The translations under genes were made by a program, and so were the position numbers. A model generated the notes under the pieces. The model worked only from the letters and a program-made list of their open reading frames with translations. It was not told the DNA's origin and ran no database searches. From Tetracladium setigerum (taxonomy: Eukaryota > Ascomycota > Leotiomycetes > Helotiales): a stretch of DNA of 64,000 bases. Numbering within the stretch: the stretch's first letter is position 1; every line of letters starts with the position of its first letter. This document shows positions 1 through 11,778 of the stretch, piece by piece. Location of the stretch: assembly GCA_031472005.1 (NCBI GenBank), contig PZJY01000002.1, positions 620,001-684,000 of the forward strand, written 5' to 3'.

Positions 1-594
1 ATGGAAAATGGGGGAAAGCCAAAAATAAAAAATAGAAAAAAAAGGTTGCAAAGTAGAAAAGTAGAAAAGTAGAAAAGTAGAAAAGTAGAAAGGTAAAAAA
101 GTAGAAAAGTAGAACTTGCTTTTATCCTTATCTACTCTACAACTCATTTTAGAGCTATATTCATATGGACCCAAAGGCTTCAACAGTAGGTATGCTGAAT
201 GTGCTGAACGCTACAAGCCTTCAACTACAGAGAAAGATGCGATATCGAACCTTAGCAATTCCACCCATCACCTACATCCACCAATTCCCCCCTCCTAAAA
301 ATAAAGAACCACGCCACAAACAAAGTGCACTAGCACTGACAGTAGCCATAACATCAAAACAATTAAGAGAGTACCATACCAGGTAAGCTGCCGAAAAAAA
401 AAGTTAGGTGAAACATATCTTGATTGGATTTGTATCTCGAATTTCTCGATTTGATAATATCACAAAAAAACAACAAAACGAAAAAACTCCCAATGCATCC
501 GGCATATTTTGCAGTGTAAAGCTTTGTACAGTTTAAGAAGAGGAAAGACCCCCCCATTCCATCATTCTTGCCCGCTGGTCCCGCACGTAATCCT
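1..594. other. non-coding left edge
   Basis: Apart from the microsatellite I see no gene here. The stretch is the 3' flank of the complex I gene, and the short open frames in it lack codon character, splice signals or recognisable motifs. Confidence 0.6.
52..114. repeat. GTAGAAAA microsatellite
   Basis: About seven to eight tandem copies of the octamer GTAGAAAA, with one interrupted copy (AGGTAAAAA). It lies in A-rich non-coding sequence at the left edge of the window. Confidence 0.85.
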
Positions 595-1725
595 CTACTT
601 TCTGTACCACATTCTCGTGCTATCAAAATATTAGCAAAACCACGCCAACGTATATATCTTCAAAACTTACATCTTTGTAAAGCGCATTTTTTTCTGTAGT
701 TGGAAGATACCGTACATCAGGGCCTCCGAGGTTGGCGGGCATCCAGGGACATAGATATCAACCGGAACAATCCTATCACAACCCCTAACCACACTATAAC
801 TATAGTGATAATACCCACCCCATTGGCACAACTACCCATAGAAATGACCCATCTCGGCTCTGGCATCTGATCATAGACCTGTCTCAGGGCGGGGGCCATC
901 TTGTTCGTAAGTGTACCGGCGACAATCATGACATCGGATTGACGAGGCGAGGCACGGAAAATGATACCGAGGCGATCCTGATCGTAGCGGGGGGTGGAGA
1001 GATGCATCATTTCGACGGCGCAGCAGGCGAGACCGAAGGTCATGGGCCAGAGAGAGCCTTGTCGTGCCCAATTGGTCATTTGATCGAGTGTTGTCCTGTT
1101 GTTGGGTTTGATGTTAGCGATTCACCCTTGCAGTAAGAATCACTTCTTAAACCACCCAATCCAACCCGGCCCGGTCCAATTGAACCCCAATTCGCTTCGA
1201 CCAATCTCGTAGATATTCGAAATGCAATGGATGAGACGTGGTGCGATCCAATCCAATCCAATCCCATCTCATCTCATCCAATTAACCCCCAACCCGCTTC
1301 TCCCAACCCTTTATAAATCTCGAAACACAACAGATTCGAGGCATAGTGAGAAATAGAGAGAGAAGAGAAACATACAAAGCATATTGCATAACACCCTTCT
1401 TCCCCTCCTGACTAGGCAGAGGCACCTCCCTCCTCACCTTCCCGGTAACACTCAACGGCAAACCCCCCTCTCCATCGCGCGACACGACCGCCGCCGAAGC
1501 CGCCGTCTTCGAAGCCGTCGACGAGATAGCTGCAATTGATCGATATGGAAGGATGGCAGATGATGGTTTAGCTATATATACACGCACGGCGGATCCAATT
1601 GATTAGCTCGACAGTCTTTCTCGTGGCGAATGGGAGAGCTCGGGTAGGGTAGCTCGCAAGAGATAGAGATAGAGATACGTACCCCGGAGCGCCAGCGCGG
1701 CCGTCTTTCTTGGGACCGCAAACAT
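595..1725 (-). CDS. NDUFS7: NADH:ubiquinone oxidoreductase PSST/NuoB subunit, with a frame break
   Basis: Iron-sulfur subunit of mitochondrial complex I, carrying cluster N2 next to the quinone site. Exons, in coding order: 1725-1683, 1529-1376, 1095-671 and 619-595. Introns start GTACGT, GTATGT and GTAAGT. The N-terminus is a basic, alanine-rich mitochondrial presequence. The conserved core follows: the CC-A-V-E-M-M-H motif with paired cluster cysteines, the M-G-S-C-A-N-G motif, and the V-P-G-C-P-P motif with the last ligand cysteine. The C-terminus T-R-M-W-Y-R matches the fungal family. The expected length is about 215 residues. The reading frame breaks between M-G-S-C-A-N-G and the next conserved stretch (G-Y-Y-H-Y-S): one base is missing at the C runs 814-821, and the exon total is one short of a multiple of three. 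Family identity is certain; whether the lesion is real is not. Confidence 0.93.
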
Positions 1726-2243
1726 CGTGCTCGTCGGTTTTATGCGAAAGGGACGAGTGCAATGGAAACGGACGACGTGGGTGGTGGAGTGGAGTGCGCT
1801 GGATTGTTAGGTGTCGTTGTCGAAAATATACCTCCAAAAGTCGATGAGGTCGTCAGGAGGATTCGGGTGGGATTGATTGGTTGGCGGAAAAGTCACGTGC
1901 AGCTTGTACCACATCGAAGTATTTTGTGTACAGTAACTTAGTTGCACGCACAGCGATACTCAGTACACAAGGACCAAAGGAAAGAGCTCCGATATCGATG
2001 ATCTTTGTGGAGATGATAGGTTTTTTGATCTCGAAAAGCTGAAAAATTATTTCATCTTCCAATTCATAGCCTTAAACTAACAGTTTCAACCCACTTATCA
2101 TCATGTTTTTTGAATTTGAAATCGAATAATACACGTCGCCATCGCCATTTCATATATACTGAAATATTTATCGGCGTACTGGTCTTCAAAAAAAATCAAC
2201 GCTTGCGTCTACAGCTGCAGAATAGAACGTCCCGCATTCCTCC
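1726..2243. other. intergenic, complex I gene to PCT1
   Basis: Upstream region of the complex I subunit and 3' flank of the cytidylyltransferase gene. No gene or clear motif seen. Confidence 0.55.
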
Positions 2244-3856
2244 CTAGGCACCAGAAGCCTTCGAGTTCTCATCAAGCAAAGCTGTAATCTGAGCATCAAC
2301 CTTTCTCTCGTTACTCTCACTAAGACCGCCTTTTTGGCTGTCCGACGGTACGACAAGACCATCCTTGCCGCTTCGACCTCTGATGGGGGACTTATCATCA
2401 TCCTCTTCACTGCTATCGCTGCCATTGCTGTCTTGGGCGGTACGACGGCTTCCAGTCATCTGTCACATGTTAGTTTAATAATCCTCTTTTTGGTATGCAT
2501 GATTGGAGAATATCGTACCCATGATCGAACGCCCCCAATCAACCCCAAACTGTATCCCGTAGCAAAATCACTGATTGGGCCGGGACTGGTTGCTCGTGGA
2601 ATCTCAAGACGTGTGCTGAGGTGGGAGAGAGCAGTTGGACTGTGGAGAGAGCCCCCTTGCTGGAGTCATCATAGCTAGCCATCCGAGCTGGACTGCCAGG
2701 TCTGCTTGCTTGCCAGAATTGTCTCAACTCCTTTCCGAGCTCTTGTCCGGTTGTGGACCAGTTGGTGCGGATTGCCTCTCGCATCTCTGTTACATGTCGC
2801 TTGAGGTCGAGCTCGTTCTTCTTGAGCCACGAAACGTTGAGCTCCTGACGAGAGGTTCCGCGCTTGAATTGACGTGCAATGTATTTCTCGTAATCGCGAA
2901 CGATTCTGTCCATCTCATTAGCTCTCCACCTTTTGTGTATCTTGGGGACCAACAAAAAACTCACTTGGTGATGATTCCAGTTGTGCTAACTCCCTCGGTT
3001 CTCTGGGTCACCAGGAACTTGCCAGCTTCTTTGATAGGCTTGTAGATATCGTCTCCTTCATCTGCGCCATATGGCAGATCGTCGTGGGCAACGTAGTCGA
3101 TTTGGTGTTGCTCCAAAAATTCAGGAGTGACGATCCAAGGGCAATCCTCAACAACCTCGTCGACCCATTTGCAATGTCTGACCGTCTCAGCTCTCTCTGA
3201 TCCAGACAAGACTGTGAGACCCTTGCGCTTGTGTGTTTCCTTATCGCCCGTTACTCCAACCATGAGGTATACATCTGGGAATGCCTTTTTGGCTTGTTCG
3301 AGTTGACGCATGTGCCTAAGTGGACAGGTAAGCTATAATCCAATTCATACGTCCGCACAAGCAATGGGAATACGCACCCAAGATGGAACAGATCGAATAC
3401 ACCATCGGCATACACCTTGATCGGTCTCCCAACCGGAGGCTCATTTGTCTTGTAACCCACAGGTTGGGTCAACTTTCCAATGGGAGGAGGTGCCATCGAA
3501 GCAGTTTTCTCTTCCACTTCATCCTCATCATCTTTCTCGTCCTTTGAATCTTTTCTCGTCTTTGAAACACGGTCGACGATATCTACGCTCGCCTCTGTGG
3601 TGTCTGAGGGCTCACCAGGATCATCGCCATTTGTGATCTTCTCACCCGTCGCCGATCGCAGTCGTTTGGAAGGAGGTTTATCGGATGACGAGCTGATTTT
3701 CGATGCATTTGCGGAGCGGGATTCGGGCGCGGTGGTTTCTTCGCCAGACGCATCGCGAGATGTGGAATGCAGTTGTTCGACAGCTGGTGTATTCTTAGTG
3801 GAAGAAGGCAGAGTGGAGGTTCGTTTCCTCTTGCCTGCAGAAGATGGAGAAGACAT
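2244..3856 (-). CDS. PCT1: Choline-phosphate cytidylyltransferase, with a frame break
   Basis: Rate-limiting enzyme of the CDP-choline route to phosphatidylcholine (CTP + phosphocholine). Exons: 3856-3378, 3315-2965, 2905-2519, 2459-2244; introns of 59-62 nt. A Ser/Lys/Asp-rich N-terminal region of about 150 residues leads into the cytidylyltransferase fold. That fold has the H-x-G-H nucleotide motif (split by intron 1, after F-D-L-F-H-L-G) and the family signature R-T-E-G-V-S-T-T-G. A helical membrane-binding stretch follows, then the fungal C-terminal G-Y-S-L-G-L-I-G-G-V-R-S-W block and an acidic Ser-rich tail. One base is missing at the C5 run 2652-2656: upstream and downstream frames are both clearly coding but differ by one, and the exon sum is one short of a multiple of three. 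Expected product is about 477 residues. Confidence 0.93.
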
Positions 3857-5084
3857 GATGAATGTCGCGGAGCAATAAAATATATTGCTTCCAACAAATT
3901 CGCGACTTTTTGTCGGGGTTGTTTAAAGTTGCTGGTTTGTGACGTGATAAATCTTTAAGCTTAAGGGTATCGTGTCGGGTTGATTAGGGGGTGGATGTAG
4001 GACGAAGCGGGCTTTTAATTATTGCTTAAATGACCTTCTCGCAGGGGGTGAGACAAAAGGTGATTTGAAGTTCGGATTCAGCGAGGAGCGTTGTAGATGT
4101 ATTTGCAAATATAGTTTAGAATTCTGTGAGTTCAGGAGAGGAAGGAAGCGGAATTCTTCTATCAATAAAAATGGTAGCGAGTGAGTGTGCAGGGCCAACA
4201 ATTTCTCAACACCACCATCATCCCCAAATTCCATGCTTGCTCGCGTTCCAAGTCCGCACAACGACCAGGGATGATGACGTGAACCGGCCAACACAACCAG
4301 ATGCGGAATGCTCGATCACGTGGCGAACAGCAACAACATCTTTCGTCGATTTTGGTCACAGGGAGTGCCTTTGCACTTGCGAACTGGTGGGGCGTGCTCC
4401 ATTCTGGGCTGATGTGCTGAAACGAAATGTCGGTCAAAAGCTCAACCTGTGTTCCAGTTATTATCGGATAGAGATCGGATAGATACGAAGTACGTAGTTC
4501 GTATCGAAAGTCAAAACTGTTGAGTTAACGTGTCAAGAAACCTGAGAACAACAACAGACAAACCGGGTCAATAATCCTGATCAAAACATCCCGTCACCAC
4601 AAGAATTGAAGCACCAAGAACGTGGTGGTAGTTTCAGGTATCAATTGGCTTCTCGGTACAATGCAATTGCTGGTCTTAATCTAGAAAAGCCTCATCTCAG
4701 TGAGATCTGTCATGCGGAAAAGAAAAGAAAAAAGGAGGCGTAAAAGACAAAAAAAAGCTCGCTGCGTGATGGAGATCGTAAAGTCAGGAAGATGGGCATG
4801 AAGAAGAAGCGCCGACACAATCAGATTTCAAGGAGGCCTTCCCGCTGCGAAAATTTCCCTTTGACGTCCATTCCTCATGACCGCGATTCACCAATCCCAG
4901 TGTTGTATAAGCCCATTGAAGAATAGAGTTGTTACCAACGTAATTGCAGGTCGAGTAACATCAATAACATCTCTCCAGTCCAGGTAAAGCGCAGAAAGTT
5001 GCCCGTAAATCTGGCCAGACATCTAGTCGTAAGTTCGTCATCCAGGGGACACGCGAAATTGTTGAAATACAAAAGCTTCGTCAT
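3857..5084. other. intergenic, PCT1 to PP2C
   Basis: About 1.2 kb of promoter sequence for PCT1 and 3' flank of the PP2C gene. I found no open frame with exon-like signals and no RNA gene. Confidence 0.55.
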
Positions 5085-6937
5085 CTACTTCTCAGTCTTC
5101 GCTGGAACGACGGATTCAGCAACGGCTTGGACCTTCGGGTCTGAGGTGTCGATCTTGTCGGGAATGACGGTTGCATCGCCCGTAGAATCAGAAGCAGTTG
5201 TGGTTTTTGGCACCTGACTGGCTAGGTCCTTGTCCTCCTCGCCGTGATCGAACATCTCGGTGTCGTCGGAATCTGTTAAGACCTCAGAACCATCTCCAAG
5301 AAGAATGATGCGGCCACGCTTATTACCACCGAATTTCTTCTGATCCATATCAACATCATATCCACTGTCTCCGCTGTCATCAAAGTTGTGGTGTACACCG
5401 GGACCTCGGAACTCAGCTATCCAAACATTAGTAGATTGAACTAAAATGGAAACACAATCTACATGCCATACTCAGGAGGTGCACATGGGCCATCTCCAGC
5501 TGCAACTCGCTTTGCGATCTCATCATACCATGCATCCTTGCTCTTGCCACGAAGAAGACCAATGATAGAAATGGTCATGTTGTCACAACCAACGCCTCCA
5601 GTCTCCGAGCTTGACGCAAGACAGTTGTCCATCATGTTCTCACAAATCTTTGAAAGCTCTTGCTTAGCGGCAATGCCACGACGAACGAACTCAACGACAG
5701 CCTGAGAAGATTGGCAATCCCAGATACCTGCAAGTCTGTAAGCGATCATGAATGACATGTGTGCAACGGAGAGCACGTACCATCGCAAGCGACAACCAGG
5801 AATTCATCATCATCACTGATGTTGTGTACTGTAACATCAGGGTAGGCAGTCACAATTTGTTGCTCAGGTGCAAGCTCGGCACTCTTCTTGAACTCAAAGT
5901 CACCAATGGCTCTCGACAAAGCAAGGTTACCATTGACACGGCCAAAGTCAACGAATCCACCAGCAGCAGTGATTCTAGCCTTCTCGCCTATTTATATGGT
6001 TAGCACTGCAAGCTTGTATAGTGCCAGCAGAACTTTACCCTCGTTTTGTGGTTTGTGATCGAATGAGAGTGGCTTAGCCCGTCCCTTTACGCCCAAAACA
6101 CTTCTGGAGTCACCAGCGTTGCCCTACAAATTTATCAATATGGTGCATAATACTGTTGTTAGGCGAGGAAACTTACAACGAAGATCTGCTTAGACGAGAT
6201 AATCGCAGTGGATGCAGTGCAGCCGGAAACCTCCTCCTCGAACCGTGGATCTACATGGCATGGGTCAGTTTCGGATACCCTCACTCGCGTTGGGTATGCT
6301 GACCATTCAGGATCGCGCGGTCGGTAGCCAGAAATCCATCCTTCAAAGCCTGCTCAATGTCGCCCTTCTTGAATGCCTCCTGCTTCGCAACGATCTGGTG
6401 TAGATTGTCTCCGGTGAAGATTGCAACGCGGTCGCCTCCATGTCCATCGTAAACGCCAAAGAATGACAGTCTAGCATCTGGACTAACAGCCGGAGCTGGC
6501 TTGCCGTCCTTACCAAGCGGTTGTAGGTCGAGGATTGTCGCATGCGAGTCCTCCATAGTGATACGCCATCCTTGCATCGAGGAGACACCATAGATCAAAC
6601 GATCATCGCCGCCACTCTCAGACGTCTGTGTCGCAGAAGATGTTAGAAATAGGTACAAAGAAATTTGTGGCGGTTAGATCGCCGGCGCAAGCAAGCAAGC
6701 AAGCCGAAACACTTGCAGCTCGTTACAACTTTGAAAGAGCTGCAGAATGAATAGCAGGCGGGGTAGTAATACAATGGAGTGTCTTTGTCATCTGCGAAGT
6801 TCTGCAGGCTTGAGTTGAGGTAAGGGTGTGTGTAGAATGGGATTGATCGATTATTTGGAAAGGTCTGCGAGGAGGAGGAAACACCAGGCCGATCGACGTA
6901 CCTTCTCAATAACCGGCTCTGACAATGTCTGACCCAT
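5085..6937 (-). CDS. PP2C-type serine/threonine phosphatase (Ptc2/Ptc3-like)
   Basis: Metal-dependent protein phosphatase, most like yeast Ptc2/Ptc3, which act in stress MAPK and checkpoint dampening. Seven exons: 6937-6902, 6625-6304, 6250-6177, 6123-6039, 5987-5781, 5727-5467, 5416-5085. They sum to 438 codons plus stop with no frame break. Motifs in order: M-G-Q-T-L-S at the start (possible N-myristoylation glycine), M-E-D-S-H near residue 36, V-Y-D-G-H-G-G near 70, G-C-T-A-S-T, N-A-G-D-S-R, V-A-C-D-G-I-W-D and C-D-N-M-T. These supply the metal-binding acidic residues. The C-terminal about 110 residues are acidic and low in complexity. Intron 1 is long (276 nt). The last intron appears to use a GC donor (see separate entry). 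Which Ptc paralogue this is cannot be fixed by eye. Confidence 0.93.
5417..5466 (-). other. GC-AG intron in the PP2C gene
   Basis: To keep frame between E-Y and A-E-F-R-G-P, the exon must end at 5467 and the intron begin GCATGT. The only nearby GT donor leads straight to a stop. The acceptor is ATAG and a CTAAT-type branch sequence is present. GC-AG introns are a known minority class. Confidence 0.7.
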
Positions 6938-8623
6938 GTTGGCGATTCTTTCTTACGGGCGGTAAGAAGTGGTGAGTGAAGCTTTGTTTGTTCTTGTGTT
7001 GTAGGTGTTCTTTCTAGATCTTCGTTGAATGAATCTGCGTGGTGGAAGGAGGGGGAAGGAGGGGAGCGGGGTCGCGTGTTGAGGCCGGTAGGAAGTTGGA
7101 GGTTGAAGACGATCTATCGAAGCATCGGCACGCGTCGCAGTGGAAGTTCAAGGTGAAGTCGAGTTTGCTGAAAGGTGAGCGGAAAGCAGCAAAATGTATC
7201 GCGTGAATGGATTATGATGCTCTTGAAGGCAAGCCTGGTTGTAACGCTTTCGCTTAGGACCCCTTTGAGGTTAGCCCGCTTCTCGTACTCTAGAACTCAA
7301 CCCTCCGTAATGCTCGGACTTTGGGTGACAACACCGACGACAGCGAACGGCCAACCCACAAACCTTTGAATCAATGGCAGCTGGGCTGATCTGAAGATAC
7401 TGTATATCTCGAGGTTTGGTGGTAGCAATCACAGAGAACTTTCTGTTCTGTTCTGCAAGACCATGTGTGCAATTCCCCTTTCTATGGTGCTAATCTTTCG
7501 TAGTAGTACAGTACAAAAGTCACAAAAACAGGGCTTGGAAGCACATTCGCCTCCCCGTTTCCATAGGCTGCAAACCTCTCCACCGAGGGGCAAGGCTCCC
7601 TCACTCACTCATACATACATTCTACTATGTACCTAGGAACTCACATACTAGCATCGGAGGAGAGGGTGCGCTTTAGCGAAACCCAGGATTCTGCCAATGC
7701 CCGCCTGATTTGGGCTGATCTGGGGAAAAGCTTTTTTTGATATATTTACGCTCTCACATCCCTCCGCCTTATGTCCCTTACCTTGCGTCCACTACTACTG
7801 AGCGAATCCCTCTTGAGGATGTCGGCCCAGGCCAGGGAAATAATGGAGATTGAAAACTCTTTTCGGCGTCAGTCAGCATGTGCCCCTCCTTTGGTGGTGA
7901 GTGCAAGGAGTCTAAGTGTGGCGTAACTTGCAGCAAAACATCCGCCGCGTCATACGTCAAGGCAAAGGTCACTGCCATCCCTGCAGAACCTCTCTGAGAA
8001 GATGACAGGACAGGCTGGATGCGAGATGCCCTTCCGAAATCTCGCTCATTTTGAGACTGGGTGGTGAAGACAAGCACCAGTGCATGGACAATATTTGCCC
8101 TTCTCTGATCTTGGTCCGCTCAAGCGAGGAAGTGTTGGCCAAAACTGGAAGATTGCCAAAGTATGTGATGTTATGTTGCCTTCAATTTCTACGAAACGGG
8201 TACTTGGAAAATGGCGGCCGCCTGGGCATTTACTGTTTAAAACGCAATCACACTCAATCCTCTGAAGAGGTTATTGATGGGGGACGAGAATCGTTTCTAA
8301 AAGTATAAGTACTACTGAAGTAACCGAGATGTAAACAATTACGAAAAATGGACAAACCCAAGCCACCCAAATCATTGACCTCCCTAATAGAGCCAAAAAC
8401 ACCCAGAATAAATTCCCTCCCAAATACCATAAGTAAGTATCTACAAACGCTAAACTAACCACCCATCAAATGTAAACAGTCCAGTCCTCCTCCTCTTCCT
8501 CCTCACCTCCACTCTCAACCAAACCAGTTGAACTAATCCTACACCCCACCACATCAACCTCAACACCAACCGACATTCTCACTCTCCCAGGCATCACTCT
8601 TCCTCCCTCTCCCTCTCCCCTCG
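6938..8623. other. intergenic, PP2C promoter side
   Basis: About 1.7 kb. The part next to 6938 is the PP2C promoter; the rest is the 3' flank of the Axl2-like gene and includes C-rich, C/T-biased plus-strand sequence near 8480-8620. No supported gene. Confidence 0.55.
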
Positions 8624-11600
8624 CTAAACTAGTATGCAAATCAAATCCAACTCCAACTCCGTCCCAACTCTAGCTCTCACCAAACTAGCTCTCACCCTCT
8701 CAAACTCCCTAGCAGTCACAACCTCGGGAACGTCTTCGCTTAAATACTCCATCATTCCACTACCATTTCCATGACTACCAATCTCCAAACTAAGCTCGCC
8801 ATTACTCCTAACACTCCCACCTTCATCATCATCACCATCACCATCACCATCATCCGTCTCCCACCCCCACGCCGAATAATTCCCAGCATCACCATCCCCA
8901 TTCAAACCTAAACACGAACTCCTCCCCGCAATCGAAGTCCCAGCGCTCTCAAACCACCCATCACTATCGCCATCCTCCATTCCAGAGCCTAGGGGATACT
9001 GCTCCCTGATAAAACTCCTCAATTGTCTCGTCCCCTCCTGAGCTCGATCATAGGACGAATCCTGCTGGCGTTCAATATCCAGTTCCCTCGTACCTTGCAA
9101 GATTGTAGCTTCTAGACTCGGCATGATGGAATGTCCTAGTACTGTGGGTGAGTCTGCGACGTAATGTTCCTGTGTCTTTCTTGAAAAGGTGAATTTGTTC
9201 TTGGAGGTGTGTGACCGACGTGTGAATCTGGGAGATGGCGTGTTGGTAAAGAATGGGGATGGTCCTTTTGTTCGGCTGAATTGGTGAATGGGGTGGTCGA
9301 GGTTGTTTGCGCTGGGATTTGCGGAGGAATGGGACGAGAATGAGCGTTGTAGGGAAGAGAAAGATGAGGTTTGTGAGATAAAACTGGTTGGGTTGTGTTG
9401 CTGTTTAGTTATTACCGTAGATCTGGGTTGGGTTTCAGAGGGAGTGCTAGATGAGCTTTGTCGGTGGTAGAAAGTGGCGGGGTCTTTGCTCTTTAAGGTC
9501 CAGTTGCGAGAATCTCTAGCAAACCCTTGGAGGGGAGATTGGGTTTGACACATTGTGCTCCCTCTTTTGTTCTCATTTCTGGATTTATGGAAGTTGAAAG
9601 ATTCTCGCCCAACATTGGCTGTCGACGGGGAGAAATTAGGTATGAATCGCGAATTTCTATTTAATGATCTCGCTATCGCTCGGGCAGGTCTTTTGATGAT
9701 ATCTGTAGCAGCGTAGTTTGGTGGAGCTGGGAATTTATCAATTGTTGCGAGAGAATTTTGGGTATCTTGATAGTTGAGGACTGAGTCTACCAAGTCTAGA
9801 TCGAGATCTGATGGTTGTATGTTTCCAGACGTGGGACGGAATATTGCGTGCCCTTTACGTTCCTTCAAATAATTTGAGGAGGGTACAATCACGGATTGAC
9901 ATAATTGACCTTCTCGGGAAACATGGCCTGATGAAGAGGGATAAGACTCAAAATCTGGGGATCGTGATTGAGGATAGAAGGTACCTGGCGTTGTGTTCCA
10001 ACTGGTCCAACTCACTCGTTTTTTATTCGGTGGAGTCTCAGAGCATGAGCGGATGATATTATCCGAAGTTTCTAATCCACCCAGCACAAATAAAAGTTGG
10101 TGACTAGTCGGAGTTGGAGAACCTGTAGGGCTTGTCCTAGCCCCATCGGCAGACAGAGCGGATGTCGAGCGCAAAAGTCCAGACATGTCCAAATACAAAG
10201 GCAGAGCCGTCGATACTCTCTTTGGGATTTCACCATCAAAAAGAGTGGAAGGTGTCATTTCTCGGGGTAGGGAAATGTCGCTTTTTGAGACATGTTGAGG
10301 GTAACTGGATTTGCCTCGTCGTCGGCAATGGAGGTAGCATATTATTAGACATATGATCAATAGAAGTAATAACCCTAGCGGGACGGTTATGGCGATGATA
10401 AGTGATGCATTGAATTTTTTTGAGTGTCCAGACGAATGAGCCGAGTTCTGTGTGAAATGCAATCCAGTGGTTGTGGCTGTTACCGTCCCAATTACAGTGC
10501 TGGTGCCAGAATTGAATATGACGATTTTGAAAGCTTGAAATCCGAAAGCTGCTGAAGATTCTGACCGTGCGTTAAGAGTAACCAAGATTTTGGTTGATGA
10601 AGCCCTCTCCGGAACATCACCGGATAGTACGAATGTTTTGGGATTAAAAGTCACCCAAGGTTCTCTAGGCATGAATTCGGCTTCAAACTCGACGTCGGAT
10701 CTCTGGCTGATGTGTGAACTCAAGTCACATCTAAAAGCGGACCCGCTAGTGATGTTGAAATCCCCAATTTGCTCCTTGAAGAACATTGTGCCTGGCACAT
10801 TGATCGTGATGGTCGTTGAGGTAGTCCCGTTATAAATATCTGTAATAGCTACTGTAACATTTGCGGAAGTTGCATTGCTTGGAACGGTTCCAGTGAACAC
10901 CAGCGTGTCGTTGTTGAAATCCAGCCATGGCGGCTGGTTCGCTGTTATAGAGATGATCTCGTCTCTCCTGGCTTGCCGACCATCAATTTGGATGGCTTGC
11001 GCAAGTCCCTCAAAGATAAAATTATCCCCTACCACCGCCTCTACCACCATGTTTCCCTTCGCTATAGCCAACAAATTTATCCCAACCTTGATATCAAAAG
11101 CAAAGGATATCCCAGTGAATCCCTCAATCTCAGATGCGATGAGCTGGATTTCGAAAGTCTGTGGGGGTTGAGTGAGAGAAGCCGAATCTGGAGTTCGACC
11201 ACTAAATGATAAAGTATTGTTGTCGAAATTGACCCATGCAGGTAGAGGGGTATTCTCAGACGTCATGGCATAGTATTTGAGGCCAAAGCCAGAAAAGGTG
11301 GCAGGGTCGAATGTGAAATTGAATGGGCTTGAGGGGTAGTAAAGAAGGGTCGAAGGAGATGAGAAAACGCCAAAGGACGGAAGCTGTAGATCTGATGAAT
11401 TGCGAATTGAAGGACCTTCAGAGTTTGTAACCACAAGTGTTGAGTTGTGGGATATTGAACCGGTTGAATCGCTCGCTGTAATGCTGATTGGAATTCCGAC
11501 CACACCACAATCATTCGAATCAAGAACTTCATTTGTTGGCGTCCCAGATAGAGTTCTCGTCGAGCAATCAAGTGAAAGCCAGTCTGGGCCGCTCGAAAGG

Positions 11601-11778
11601 GTGTATGTGAGAGGAAGTTCGACGAGAAAGTTGATGGCGAGAAGGTGTAGGAGAATGGTTTTGAGATTCGAGCAACTGGCAAAACCTGGAAATTAAGAGG
11701 GAAGGCAATCATAGGAATTGCATGAACTAGGGGTAAAGATATGGTACAAATGTACACCAAGGTATACAGAGAAATCAT
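8624..11778 (-). CDS. Axl2-like cadherin-fold transmembrane protein, with a frame break
   Basis: Large surface protein of the Axl2/Bud10 type, which marks sites of polar growth or budding. The start was set at the ATG at 11778; the upstream in-frame codon at 11787 is GTG. It opens with a clear signal peptide (hydrophobic core, then H-A before I-P-M-I). Next come at least three dystroglycan-type cadherin-like repeats with W-L/W-V-x-F-x-x-x-T-x-x-x-x-G-x-x-P signatures and many N-x-S/T sites. One strong membrane segment sits about 380 residues into the long frame (I-A-I-T-V-P-L-G then six hydrophobic residues), followed by a basic stop (C-R-R-R-G-K). The cytoplasmic tail of about 550 residues is Ser/Thr/Pro-rich and ends in acidic runs. 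The frame shifts once near 11610-11640; one extra base at a CC pair (S-N-F-P-L-T-Y-T) would join the signal peptide to the 959-codon frame. Expected length is about 1051 residues. Confidence 0.85.

Noticed and set aside
7778..8308. Short overlapping open frames on both strands upstream of the PP2C gene
   Set aside because: No motif, no intron signals and overlap on both strands; typical of chance frames.
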